Below, one piece after another: positions 22,865 through 34,791 of a stretch of DNA of 64,000 bases (within the stretch, counting starts at the first letter, position 1; each line of letters opens with the position of its first letter). Made by a program: the position numbers and the translations under genes. The notes beneath the pieces are model-generated. The model saw nothing but the letters and a program-made list of their open reading frames with translations. It was not told the origin of the DNA and made no database searches. Source of the DNA: Paratrimastix pyriformis (taxonomy: Eukaryota; Preaxostyla; Paratrimastigidae); assembly GCA_027972325.1 (NCBI GenBank), contig JAPMOS010000022.1, positions 310,001-374,000 of the forward strand, given 5' to 3'.

Positions 22865-25484
22865 ATGGATACGTCGTATCTTGACGAACGCCTGGATCAG
22901 CTTCCTCTCGACCAGCAAGTTGCTGAGCTCAAAGAGCTTTTGAGGAGGAAGGACGCCCAAATATTGACCTCTAAAGCGTCAAAGGATCAAATGGCGAAGG
23001 TTCTCGAGGATGCGCAGCAGAAGCTGGAGGTTCTGAGTAGAGAACTGGCCAGAAACGAGGAGGAACTTGCCACTGCCAACGGAAAGATTGAAGCCATGGA
23101 GCGCGAGACCTCATTCGAGACCGAGGTCTGCAATCCACCAAAACACCCGGGATTGACTGTATTTTTTTTTTTTGCAGAGGTGGAAGCAACGTGTTGCTAC
23201 TTTGCAATCACAGTTGGAGACTGCCACCAAACAGATTCAAAGCGGGTCAGCCTGACCATCCCCGTAACCCCTCACCGCTCTTTCCCCCCTTCAGGATGAT
23301 CCGCTCGACGTCCCGTGCGGGGACGACTTCTCCGGTTCCCGGTCTGGCGTATCCTTGCCCCCACTCCATGCTCACCACAGGCACTGCAGACACCAGCAAG
23401 GAGTCTCAGCGCGCTGCGGAGGAATACACGGCTGCCCTGGAGCGCATCCGCAAGCTGGAAGTCTGCTCCTCCTCTTCCTCTTCCTCCTCTTTCTCCTCCT
23501 CCTCCTCCTCCTCCTCCGCCCTCCCCGCCCCCCCTCCCCGCCCCTCCCCCGCCCCTCCCCCGCCCCTCCCCGCCCCTCCCCCGCCCCTCGCCCCTCATCC
23601 CATCTTCCTCCCCATACACGCAACCCCACGCTCAATTCTGGTAGGCCGAGCTTCGCGAGCAGCAGCTCTTTGCCGAGCGTGAGCGTCAGACCCTGATGGC
23701 CGTCATCGAGCAGCACACGGCCGTGCCGGCATCCCCTGCCCCCTCCCGCGCTGCTGTCCGCGCTTTTCCCAGCTTCCTTGCCTCCCCTTGTCCACCCTTG
23801 TCCCCCTGCCCTCTGCATCTTTCGCCACCCACCACAATCACCCGCCGTCCCTGCGCGCTCCCGATCAGTCGGCCGTTGCCTCTCCGATTCCCGTGCGCGC
23901 CTCGCCTGCCGTGCGGGCCCGCCAAGTCCAGGCCAGCCCCGCCCTTGCGGCCGCCGCCGTGGCCGCCTCGCCCATGCCGCCCATGGCCCCGAGCCCCTCG
24001 GCCCAGCAGGACTCGGCCTCGTGGCCCGACGCGCCCTTCTTCCAGGCCCAGGTGGCGGCCCTGCAGGCCGAGCTGCAGGAGGCCCAGCAGCAGCACCACA
24101 CCGAGCTGCTGGCCGTCAAGCAGCGCTGGGAGGGCCGCGTCAACAAGCTCTCCGAGGAGAGCATCTCCCTGGCCGAGCGCCTCCGGGCCGCCGAGGCCGA
24201 GCGGGATGAGGCCCTCGGCCGGGTGCAGCAGCTGCAGGAGGAGATGGTCCTGCAGGGCCAGCACAGCGACCGCGAGATTGGCGACCTGAAGGTTCGCCCG
24301 CCTGCCTCCCCGCCCTTCCTCCTCCCGATGGAAAACGTGATGACCACAAGTCGTGTCACGAACACGCATCCCTGTTGTACCTGAGCGCCCCGATGACGTT
24401 CCACCTTCCGACTGACCCCTTTCCAGCATGGTGTCCCACTCGCGCGATCACTCGCTTCTTCGCTCACCCATCCCACCCATCCCCATCCCCTCCCGGCTGG
24501 CTCTGTACCTCGCCCCCTCGCCCCCTCCCCACAGCAACGCATTGGCGAGCTCCAGCAGGAGCTGAGCAACGTCCGGGTGGCCCTCTTGGCCGCCACGGAG
24601 GATTCCACCCACCGGCCCGACATTGGTCCGTTGCTCACGCCTGGCTGTGGCGTGGCGGGCGGATTCGGAACGGCCCTCTACTCACCGCCCCCGCCGCTCC
24701 GCATGGTTTTGGTTTTGGCGCTGCAGGCCTGGTGCAGCGGAACCACGAGCTCGAGGACCAGATCGACGAGCTGCGGGCCCAGTACACCCGTGAGAAGGAG
24801 CAGCTCAACAGCGAGCACCGCATCGAGATGGCCCGCGCCCGCGGGCAGACCCGCCGCTTGATGGAGGAGGGCAAGAGTCCGGATGCCTCCCGCCCCCATT
24901 TCCACACCTCTCCGCCCCCACCTCCCCGGGGGTCAGGACGTTCATTCTCTTCTCGCGTGTCTCCACCCCATCCCCATCCCATCCCTGTAGGCGCGGACAA
25001 CAAGGTGAAGCTGCTGCAGGCCGAGCTGCAGAAGCAGACGGACTACTTCCACGAGGAGAACGGCATCATGCAGCACCAGCTCGAGCTGCTCCGCAACGAC
25101 AACGTCAAGATGAAGGTCGCGCTCTCCTCCTCCTCCCCGACCTCCTCCTCCCCCCCACCCGCGCACCTCCGCGCCTCCTGCCCCACCGCGCCTCCTGCCC
25201 CACCGCTTGCGACGGAGAGCCAACCATCCCCTCCCCACCCCCAGAGCGAGATCCGGGCCCTGACCCAGCAGGCCCAGCGCGACCGGGCCGACTACACCCG
25301 CAACACCACCCGGCTGCAGCGGGAGCTCGAGCACAGCGTCTCGATGGCCACCGAGCAGTCCCGCTGCCGCATCCGCGAGCTCGAGGCCGAGCTCGAGGCC
25401 CTCCGGGGCCCCGCCGGGGTGGAGCTCGAGCCGCACCACCCCGCGATGGCAGCCGGGCTGCCTGCCACCCCCAAGGGGAGATAG
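22865..25484 (+). CDS. Long coiled-coil protein of unknown function
   Basis: Begins MDTSYLDERLDQL and continues as charged heptad-rich helix. Recognisable coiled-coil exons include VAELKELLRRKDAQ and LSRELARNEEELATA. Next come RWKQRVATLQSQLETATKQI (after a GTCTGC donor at about 23125), EEYTAALERIRKLE, FFQAQVAALQAELQEAQQQ, ELEDQIDELRAQYTREKEQL, LLQAELQKQTDYFHEE and, last, RIRELEAELEALRG. An Ala/Pro/Ser linker breaks the helix at about 23900-24010. Introns interrupt it about every 100-300 nt. The gene ends in TAG at 25484. Such proteins are often cytoskeletal or centriolar, but nothing here fixes a name. It precedes the OFD1-like gene on the same strand, with no sign of co-regulation. Confidence 0.65.
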
Positions 25485-26038
25485 CCGCTGCGGGCGGTGG
25501 ATGATGGCGAAGAAGTGTGTCTCCCCGAGTCTTCCCCTCCCCGTCTTCCTTGTGTGCTGAACGGCCCGTCTCTCAGTGTCCTCTCTCGTTTCTGTGTCGG
25601 CGTGTGGGATTTCCCCTGTGTTGGCGACCTTCATCTGGTTTCTTTTATCTATCTTCCGGACTCCCGCGCCTTCGTCGCGAGTGTCGTGTGGCGCGAGTCG
25701 CCTGGCGGACAAGGAGTCCTCCGGTGATCGCGCATCTCGCTTTTATTTCCCCACAGACCAAACCCGCCCCCCCTTCGCCGGGGGGTGATTCCCTCCCGCC
25801 TCTTTCCCTCTCGTCGTCTTCGTCTCTTCCCCCCGCATTCTCTGTTCCAGTGAATGTTGTACTTTATTCCCAGTATTTCGGGAAAAAAACGTGCCCACAA
25901 TCTCGTAGTGCGCCGGCGGCGGGTGCTGTCTGAGATCAGCCATGAAACTTCTGCCGCCAAGCACTGGCAGAGTTCAAGTTCAATTATCTTCGCTATCTCC
26001 CTTGGGATTTATTGACTAGTTCGCCGTATTCAAACTTT
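25485..26038. other. Intergenic, 3' flank and OFD1-like promoter
   Basis: A 554-nt gap of lower GC than its neighbours. No conserved coding block, hairpin or RNA gene was seen. The last 100 nt are AT-richer and presumably hold the OFD1-like promoter and 5' UTR. Confidence 0.5.
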
Positions 26039-29000
26039 ATGATTGACGGACCCTCTGGTAAGGAACTGGAGGCGGTCCTTTACAGAAAGTTACAACAGCA
26101 TGGGATTATTGATAGTTTAAAGGTTTGGAAGCGCATGATGACTTTTCTCCATTCTTTTGTTCGTAGCTTCATCTCCGGGCAAGCCTCCTCCGCGACCTGA
26201 GAAGTCGAGGAGCTGGAAGACTGGACCAAGCAAAAAAGCCTTTAGCCCAGAAGGCTGCAGAAGCCCTGATATCCAATTTTCTTGCATCGATGAATTATGG
26301 GTATACTCTCTCTGTCTTCGCTCCGGAGTGCGGGGAACCTTCCGCAGCCTCATTCTCTGACACGGAAATTCTTTCTATTTTTCATATTTTCCCGAACACT
26401 GAACTCTTCCGAGCTTTGGTCTGCCTTCATTCCGCTCCTCCGATCTCAACGCCCCGGGGGGATCCTCCAGAACAACCCCGAGGTTGATGAGGCGGCGCCG
26501 CCCATCACCACCCTGGCCCGGCCACCAGGCAGCACAGATCTTCTCCCCCACACGGAGCATCAACCGCCCCCGCTCCTGCTCCGCATCGCCACGGCCCTGA
26601 CGACCCTCGCCCGGCGGGAGGAGGCTACGACCCATCGGGGGGTGCAGACCGATCCGCAACTGAACGAACTCGGTCTGCTCGCCTCCTGTGGCGCTCCGCG
26701 CTCATATGCCTTCCCTGTTCCCCCGCGCGCACGCACCCTGCCGGGCGGCAGAGCAAAAGCTGCGGCAGGTCGGGGAGCATTACCTGGGCCGGGCCGCCAT
26801 CGAGGAGACCCTCCCCCTCAAGCAAGTCTGTAGACCCCACACACGACCGCCATCCGGCCTCGCCATCGACGTAGTCCGAACCCTATCGCCAGCTCGTGCC
26901 CTCGCCTTCTTGCCTCACCCACTCACCGGCCGGACTGTCCCTCTGCTCGTCTCCTCCCCCTCCCAGATCGAGGAGCGGATGATGCAATATCAGCGCGAGT
27001 GCGACCGGCGCGTCCGGGTCGAGATCGAGTCGGAGGTTCGCACCCCGGACACCTCCTCCCCCCCCCTCCCTCCCTCCCCCTCCCCCCCTCCCCCTCCCCC
27101 CCCTCCCCCCACACACACACACCTTTCCTCCGGGCATCCCTCATCACGTGTTGGCGGGGGTTCATCGGAAATTGGGGTGCCCTGGGATGCAGGCTGCCCG
27201 GATCCGGGAGACGGAGGTGGCGCGGGTGCGGGCCGAGGAGTCCGCCAAGTGCCGCGAGGAGATCGCCCAGGCGCGCGAGTCCCTCGAAAAGGTCCCCACC
27301 CCAGCCAGCACAGACACCCCAGCCAGCACAGACACCCCCAGACACCCAGCCAGCCACCTTCCCGAACTCACCGTCGCCCTCTGTGCCGCGTTTGGGCGTT
27401 CGGTGGCGCCAGTCGCACGCGAGCCGCATCGCGGAGCTGCGTGCCCACGAGCGGGAACTCATTGACCGGATGGCCATCCGGGACAAGGTCCGAGGGACGC
27501 CCCTCACTCACGGGACGGGGTGCCGGGTGCCCTGGGGGAGGTGACATGCCCCACCTCACGGCTGGCTGTTGCTTGTGTCTGCTGCCGCCGCCCGTGCTTG
27601 CCGCCCGTGCTTGCCGCCCATGCTTGCCGCCCGTGCGTGCCGCCCCCGCAGGAGGTCGAGCTGGAGAAGTACCAGGGGCGGCAGCAGTGGCTGCAGCAGA
27701 TGGAGGCCCTCCGCACCCGCGAGGCCGACATCACCCGCCAGGCCGAGGCCCGCCAGCACGACCTCGACGCCCTCGCCGAGCGGCTTCGCGAGCGTGAGCA
27801 GGTCGGCGACTGCATCCCCCCCGGGAGGCCTCATGCGGGTCCCCATGCCCACGCGCCACACGCCCAGACGCTCAGACGCTCATATGCCCATGCCCATCGT
27901 GGTATGTCGGCCAGACCATCGGGGACCGGCTGGCTGAGGTGGACCGACTCCGGGCCGAGATGCGCCAGCGGGGCGAGGCGGCCATGGCCGACCTGCGCAC
28001 GGGCCTCGAGCGGTCCCGCCTCGACGCGGCCACGGGCATCGACAAGGAGCGCGTCGCCATCGAGGGTCCGCCCCTTCCGCATGCCCCCCCCCCCCCCCCC
28101 CCCCCCCCGCTGCACCCTTCTGTCTGCCATGCTGATCCCGCCCGCACCACATTCATATGCCGTTGTCTCGCCTCGCCCCCGCGGCCAGCTGCCCGGGCCG
28201 AGGCCGCTGCGGCCAAGGAGCGCCAGGGTGCCCTGCAGGGCCAGCTGCGGGCGGCCGAGGAGCAGCTCGTCCAGTGCCGCGCCGACCTGGCCGCCGCCCG
28301 GGGCCGGGAGGAGGCCGCCTCCGCCCAGGCGGCCCGGTTGGCCCAGCTGCAGCGGGGCATACCCACGGTCCGCCGCGCCCCCGCGAACAAAAAATGTGAC
28401 TGGATGCAGTGCCCCCGCCTGCTGCCGTGCGCGTCCTTGATCATCGCCGCCCGGCCTGTTCCTCACCCTCCCGCCCGCCCGGTGTCATCCCGCCCGCCCG
28501 CCCGCCCGTGTTTTGCAGGCTCTGGCGGCGGACCCCTCGGCCTCAGAGGCGCTGCTGCGGAGCCGAACGGAGCTGCTCGAGGCCCAGGCGCGCGCGAACG
28601 CCCTCAAGGCCGAGGCCGAGTCCCTTCGGGCGTCCGTCTGCCCACCCCCGATGTCCCTTCGTCAGCCTCCGGCGGGGGTCCCGTTGGCCCGACATTGTGT
28701 CGCATTGTCGCCGCACCCCCACACCCCCCTGGCCGCCGACCCATGGGCAATGAACCGTTCCGACGTCCTCCACCGAGGACTGGGGATTGCGTCACATCCG
28801 GGCGCGGGTTGCATACGCTTTTTTCTCGATGCCGGTGGCTTCTGAACATCTGTGCATCCGCGCATCACGCCACGTCCGTCTGATGCAGGGAGCTCCAGAC
28901 CCAGCGGGCCGCGGCTCAGGCGGAACGCGAGTCCCGCGAGCGGACCATCACCGATTGCCGGCAGCAGGTGGACGCCATGCGGGCCGCCCTCGACCAGGAA

Positions 29001-32000
29001 CGCACCCGCCAGGACGCGGTCCGTCCCCGTCCCATGTGACACATACATGGCTCCACGCATGGTACGGTCCACAGGGCATGACGCATGACACACTTGACGC
29101 CTGATACTCGCATGGCTCAGATGAATGATACATGGTGACGCATGATGAGACAGAACAGCATGGCTCACACGATATCTGCCGTTACGCGCTCCCCTCCGTG
29201 TTCCACACTTCCCCATGCACCTGCGCGCCTGCCACGCCACCCATTATTTCTCACTTGGGTTTGCGGGTGTGTGTCTGGGTCGTGGGGGCCCAGGGCATGA
29301 GCGCCACCCTGGAGCAGCTGCGTGCCCAGCAGCAGCGGGAGGTGGACGAGCTGCGTCATGGACGCGACCAAGCCGAGCGCGACCGCGAGGCCAAGGCCAA
29401 GACCCTCGCGGAGGAGCGGTCCGCATCGCTCATCTCCCCCCCCCCCCTCCCCCTCCCTCCCTCCCCCCTCCCTCCCTCCCTCCCTCCCCGCCACAGCCGA
29501 CACACAAACACCCGTGGTGTCGCCCTCCGCCCCTCCTCCTGTCCTCACCTCATCCCACCCTCTGCCTCCTCACGCTGCACACCCCCACCAGGGCCCGGGC
29601 GGTGGGCCTCGAGGCCCAGGTGGCCGCGGCCCAGGCGGAGGTGGGCGCCCTGCGTGCCCGCCAGGAGGAGCTCGCCGAGCTGCTGGCGCACACCCACCAC
29701 GCCCTGCTCCTCAAGCTCAGCGACTCGATGCCGCCCGAGGCCCGGGGCAGCAGCAGCAGCAGCGGCGGCGGCGACCAGACGCACCGCCTGATCGAGGCGG
29801 CCCTTGCCCAGGTGGCCCAGGAGCGGCGTGTGGTCGCCCCGCCTCCATCCCCCAGCGCCGCGGCCGCGCCGGCACCGGCCCCTGCGGCCGTGCCCCCGCC
29901 CCCGCCGCCCCGCCGCCTGGGCGGGGCGCCCTTCGTGCCGCTGCTCGGCCTGGGCCTGCGGAGCCAGCCCCTGCCCCTGCGCACCTCGGCTCCGGGTTCC
30001 CTCGGCGCCGGGGCCCCCAGCAGGCGCCTGTACATGTCCCAGCCGGCCCCGCCCTCGCCCATCGAGGACTCGCCCCGCGGGTACCCCGTCCCCGGCCCGC
30101 TGCCCGTCGCCTCCTGGTCACCCGAGTCGGCCAGCCCCATCCGGTGCGCCGTCGCCTCGCCTCCGGCCCCGGCCCCGCCCGCCCTCCTCCGATCGTCCAG
30201 CGCGGGCCGGCGGACCCGGTGGATGCTGGGCCACGACGAGGAGGAGGACGAGAACGAGCGGGCCGCCATCGCCCGCGAGCAGGAGGATGACTCGGACCTG
30301 CCGCCCCCTCCCGTCCTCCCGCCCTCCCTCCGCTGCTGCCACCGATCGCCCCCCCGAGGCGCGGGCCGCGGAGGCAGCAGCAGGTACCCCGGCGAGGCAA
30401 CGGACGAGGTCTGGCCCACCACATCATCTCGCCCTCCGGGACAGCCGTTCGGTGCCACGAGTGGCCTTCTCTACTTTCTTCCTGTTTGGCACATTCTCTA
30501 CTTTCTTCCTGTTTGGCGCACACGCACCCTCATTGCTCCTTCTCTCTTCCGCCCCCGTGGCGGCGCGGTGTGGGGGCAGGTTGAGCAGGGCTCCCCGCTG
30601 GGTCCGCTGGTCGGGGCGGCCTCGGCCCAGGTGGACCTGGAGATCACCCGCGCCGCCAGCCAGCTCGACGGCCTCGCCCACAGGGAGCAGGTCCGGCACT
30701 CACACACCCCACACGCCCCCACACACACACACACACCACACACACACACAATGTTCCATCTGCGTCGGCGCCATTGCCGTTGGCATCCTCTCCCCCTCCC
30801 ATCTCCCTCCCCCTCCCCCGTAGGACCTGCGTGCCAAGCGATCTGAGCTCGTGCGGCGGCTGGCCCGGAGCCGCGAGGAAGTTCTGGCGCGCAGCATCAG
30901 CGCCGTCTCCGGGTCGACCCTCTCCGCCGCCCCCGCCGGGGCCCTCGCCGCGCCAAGAAGTGTGTCACCCCGCCCCTTGTGCTCTTCCTCACTCCTCGCC
31001 ACCATTCTGTCGCCTGCCATGCCCCACCACCGCCCCCAGCGCGCTTCCCGCACCTCCTCGCCCATCATCATCATCATCATCATCATCCAAGCATATCATC
31101 CTCACTTGGCCTCTCTCCTACCCTCCCCCTTCCTTTTCTTCCCTCCCCTCCCCTCCCCTCCGCAGTCCCCAGCGAGATCCCCCTGACGGCCTCAGCCCCC
31201 GGCGGCCTCGACGGCGCCCTGCGCCGCCTGTCGCCCATCCGCGCCCTCCTCGAGCAGGCCGCCGCTTGGTCGCCCCTGTCCGCTCTCGCGGGCCACGGGG
31301 GGCCGCCCGCAGCATTCGGCGGCCTCGACGGCAGCGTCGCCACGGCCATCCATTCGCCCCTCCGCGGGGCGGCGCCCCTGCCGCCCCTGCCCCACGGCCT
31401 GCAACTTGCACGCGCTTCCGTCGGCAGTGCCGCCAGCGGCAGCGGCAGCGGCAGCGGCAGCGGCGCGGGCACGGGCAGCCGGTCGGCAAGCAGCGGGGGC
31501 ACGGGGCCCACCGGAAGCGGCTCGGGCGGAAGCGGCCGCCAGACGCCCCCGCTGCCCCCGCTGGCCGCCTCGGCCTCGCCCGCCCTGCCCCCGCCCGCAT
31601 GTCGGCTGGGCGAGGGCATCGACCTCATCCCCACCTCGACTCGGCCCCCCGCGGCGGCCGCGGCCGGGGCCTCGGTGGCTCTCCCACTGCTGCCCCTGGA
31701 GCCGTCACCCTCCGCGTCCACGGGTGTGCCCGCACCGCGTGCCCGTGGCGATGTCCCGGATGGCGGCCTTGTCGAGTCCATCCCGGTCACCCCGCCCTCC
31801 CCGGCCGGCGGCCCCCGGCGCCACGGGTCCCCGCCGCCACCCCCCGCCTCGCCCCTGATGCCCCCAGCGCCGGCGCCCTCGCCGCCACCCCGCTCCCCGC
31901 CCGCCTCGCCCGCTGCCCGCCCGGCCCCCGAGGACGACCTCTCGGACGAGGGGGCGCCCCGCCCGGCCACCCCGCCCTCTCCCGCCCAGCCCGCCAGCCG

Positions 32001-33793
32001 TCGGCAGCCGCGGGCAGCCCCGCCCATGCCCGGTGAGGCGGACCGCAGTGACGGGCGACGCCCACGGGGGATGGCCGCCCTGGAGACCATGCCCATGGAA
32101 CTGCCCCCCATGCCCATGGAGCTGCCCCCCATGCAGCCGGTCCCCGGGGCCCCAGCCGCCAGGCAGCCGCCGGCCGCCGCCGCCGCCAAGACGCCGAGCC
32201 CCAACCCGGACCGCCCGGAGGCCAAGAAGGAGCTGTCCTTCGAGGAGCGGCGCCGGCAGCAGGAGGAGCTGCTCCGCCAGGAGCGGGCCCGGGTGGCCAA
32301 CATCCGGGAGCGGTGCAAGCGGCGCGAGGAGGAGGAGGAGCAGCAACGGCTGCTGCGTGAGCAGGCCCGGGCGGCCGCCCGTCAGCCCGCCCGGTCCCCC
32401 GCCCAGCAGCCCCCGAGATCGCCCGGCCCGGCCACGCCTGCCGAGGCCGCGCCCAACGGGTCGCTGGAGCTGAGCCCGTCTGTGGTGGCCCAGAGCCGGC
32501 CGGCCCACCCCGAAGGCGCCCCCGCCGCCACCACCCCGTCCACCCCCAAGCGGCAATACCCGCGCGACAAGAACGGCATGCCCACCAGCTGGGACGACAC
32601 CGACCGCTCGCCGCCCCTGACCTCGGCCAGCCTGCTGCAGCTGGGGGCGGACATCCCCCAGGGTCAGTTCGCCTTCGACCGGACCCAGATGCTGGGCGAT
32701 GGGCGCCAGATGCCCAGCCCGCCCCGGCCGGCCCCCGAGCCACCTCGGGAGGGCCACCCGGGGGGCGACCCGGAGTCGACCTGGCTGGTTGAGATGCACG
32801 GCCCCGAGGGCATGCCGAGCCACTTCGCCTTCGAGGACAACGAGATCATCGGGGACAGGCCCACGCCCCACAACCCCGACTACGACCTCTCCACCCAGGA
32901 GTTCCGCGCCCGGGAGCGGGCACGCGCCGCCGCTGCTGCTGCTGCCCCGGGAGAAGCAGCCGAGGAGGCGCCGCCCACTCCGAGCAGCGCCGAGTCCCAT
33001 CCCGCGTCAAGCGCCCCAGCGCCCGCTGCCGCCACCGCCACCGCTGCGTCATCGACGGCGCCCGAGCCCCCAGCCAAGCCCCCTTTGCGCCTCCCCACTC
33101 CCTTCGCATCTACGCCCGCACCCACACCTGCTGCCACCCCCCCGCCCGCACCCGCGGCCGCACCATCCCAACCGACTCCGGCTGCAACGCCAGCCCCAGC
33201 AGTCGTGCCTGCCCTCGCCCCGGCCCCGACCATGCCGGCACCTCCCTCCTCCTTCTCCTCCTCCTCTTCCTCCTCTGCGCCTGCGACCGCCTCGGCCCCC
33301 CCAAGTCGGAGACCCAACAACGTGGCAGTGCAAGAGTCTCCACAACCCCCGGCAGCGTCTCCCGCGGTTGTCGCCCTTGCTCTTGCCCCCGCCCCACCAC
33401 CCACCGCCCCCGGGCCTGCTGCCCCAGCCCCGGCCAAGCCGGAGGAGGAGGAGGAGGGCGGGGTGATGGCCATGTATCGGGCAATCCTGGGCGGGGCCGC
33501 CGCCGCCGCCCCGGCCGCCGAGCCGGCCCTGAGCGTCCCTCCCCCTGCCCCCGCCCAGGTCCGCCTGCACGCCTGCACGCCTGTCCGCCTGTCCGCCTGC
33601 ACGCCTGTCCGCCTGTCCGCCTGTCCGCCTGTCCGCCTGTCCGCCTGTCCGCCTGTCCGCCTGTTCGCCTGTTCGCCTGTCCGCCTGTTCGCCTGTTCGC
33701 CTGTCCGCCTGTCCGCCTGTCCGCCTGTTCGCCTTCCCTTCGGGTTTGTCTGGGGCTCCGGCGCCGTCTTCACCGTTGTTCTTCATGGGGGGA

Positions 33794-33824
<31 letters not shown>

Positions 33825-34067
33825 GGTGGTGGTGGTGGCGGGCGCCAGCTCGCCGTGGGCGCCGGCGGGGGGCTCGACGACGAGATCGAGGTGGGCCCCA
33901 AGACCGACAACGCCGCGTCCGTCCCTGGCTCCTCATCCGCCCTCCCCCTGGTCCTAGCTTCGCCTCGCCCCGCCCCACCCACGCCCGCTCCATGCCCGCA
34001 CCCATCTGACCTCTTCTTCTCTTGGGCGGGTGGTGGATGACGCAGGGACGACGACAACCCGTGGTGA
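26039..34067 (+). CDS. OFD1: OFD1-like LisH coiled-coil centriole protein
   Basis: OFD1 acts at distal centrioles and centriolar satellites and is needed for cilia. Exons 26039-26122, 26167-26418, 26471-26672 and 26752-26825 splice in frame. They give a TOF/LisH start: LEAVLYRKLQQHGIIDSL, then ALISNFLASMNYGYTLSVFA, matching the order of OFD1 (short helix ending GILDTLK, LisH with YEYSLSVF). Next come HRGVQTDPQLNEL and EERMMQYQRECDRRVRVEIE, where OFD1 has its METQT and coiled-coil start. Coiled-coil exons continue to about 30700, and a Pro/Ala-rich region follows. A charged helix (ELSFEERRRQQEELL) lies at 32230. The tail has GGVMAMYRAIL and ends DDDNPW, recalling the OFD1 ending LDDSW. The intron opening at 33559 holds the donor-motif array. 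Coiled-coil homology in the middle is generic; the N-terminus carries the call. Confidence 0.85.
33559..33734 (+). repeat. Tandem array of 5' splice-site motifs
   Basis: Twenty-two 8-nt units, mostly GTCCGCCT or GTTCGCCT with three GCACGCCT. The first unit is the predicted donor of the OFD1-like intron that ends at CCAG near 33852. Nineteen units fit this genome's GTYYG donor consensus. The exon frame stays open through the array. Confidence 0.9.
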
Positions 34068-34791
34068 GACCGCAGCTCTTGCCCCACGACGGCGACGGGC
34101 ACCCGCCTGCCGCCCCGCTGTCGCTGCTCCCTCCCCCCCCCTCCCCCCGCCTCCCCACTCGCCGGCAACCCGGCGCCGTCCCCGGAGGTCCACCCCGACC
34201 CTCCTCTGCCGTGTGGATCCCCCCCCGACCTCGTCAGCCAGCATAATCACCCCACCACCCCCGAGGAGGGTTACCTCTGTGTGTATAGCCCATCAGATTG
34301 CCGGCCCGATCCGTGCCGCCATTTCTTGTCTCTGTCGACTCTCCGTGCGCATGCGCATGGGGGAGCGAGGGAGCAAGGCAGCGAGGCGCGGTGGGAGGGC
34401 GGCGGGAGATGCGCCCAATCGATCCCCGCCAAAAACGGGGCGCTATCGGGCGGGCGGCACCACGTTGGCCGCCCGTGGGTGAGAGGGTAGAGAGGGTATG
34501 GAATGGGCGACAGGGGGGGGGGGGATCGGCGGCCGTCTTCCCGACCGGGAGGGTAGGCCCCAGGGGGAGCGGACGACGAGGGAAATGGACGACGGGGGGG
34601 GGGGGGGGGGGGGGGGAGAGGACGACGCCCTGATGGGCCCTTTGCCCGCCCCCATTTTCCCGGCAGGCGTTTTTCGGGGGTTTGAGGGGTCGGGTTCAGG
34701 GGGGTGTTGGGGCCGCCACGGTCGCCCCGCAGGACGGAGCGGCGCGGAGGAAAAAAGCAGCCCCGAGGATGAACGCCGATGGCGCGGCCCC
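34068..34791. other. Convergent intergenic region between OFD1-like and Nup62
   Basis: Holds the 3' flanks of two convergent genes. G tracts lie at 34513-34524 and 34594-34616. Open frames in it are low complexity only. No terminator-like or RNA structure is evident. Confidence 0.5.

Noticed and set aside
33559-33734. Possible CRISPR-like or coding peptide repeat
   Set aside because: Units are 8 nt with no spacers, in a eukaryotic intron; 8 is not a multiple of 3, so a coding repeat is unlikely.
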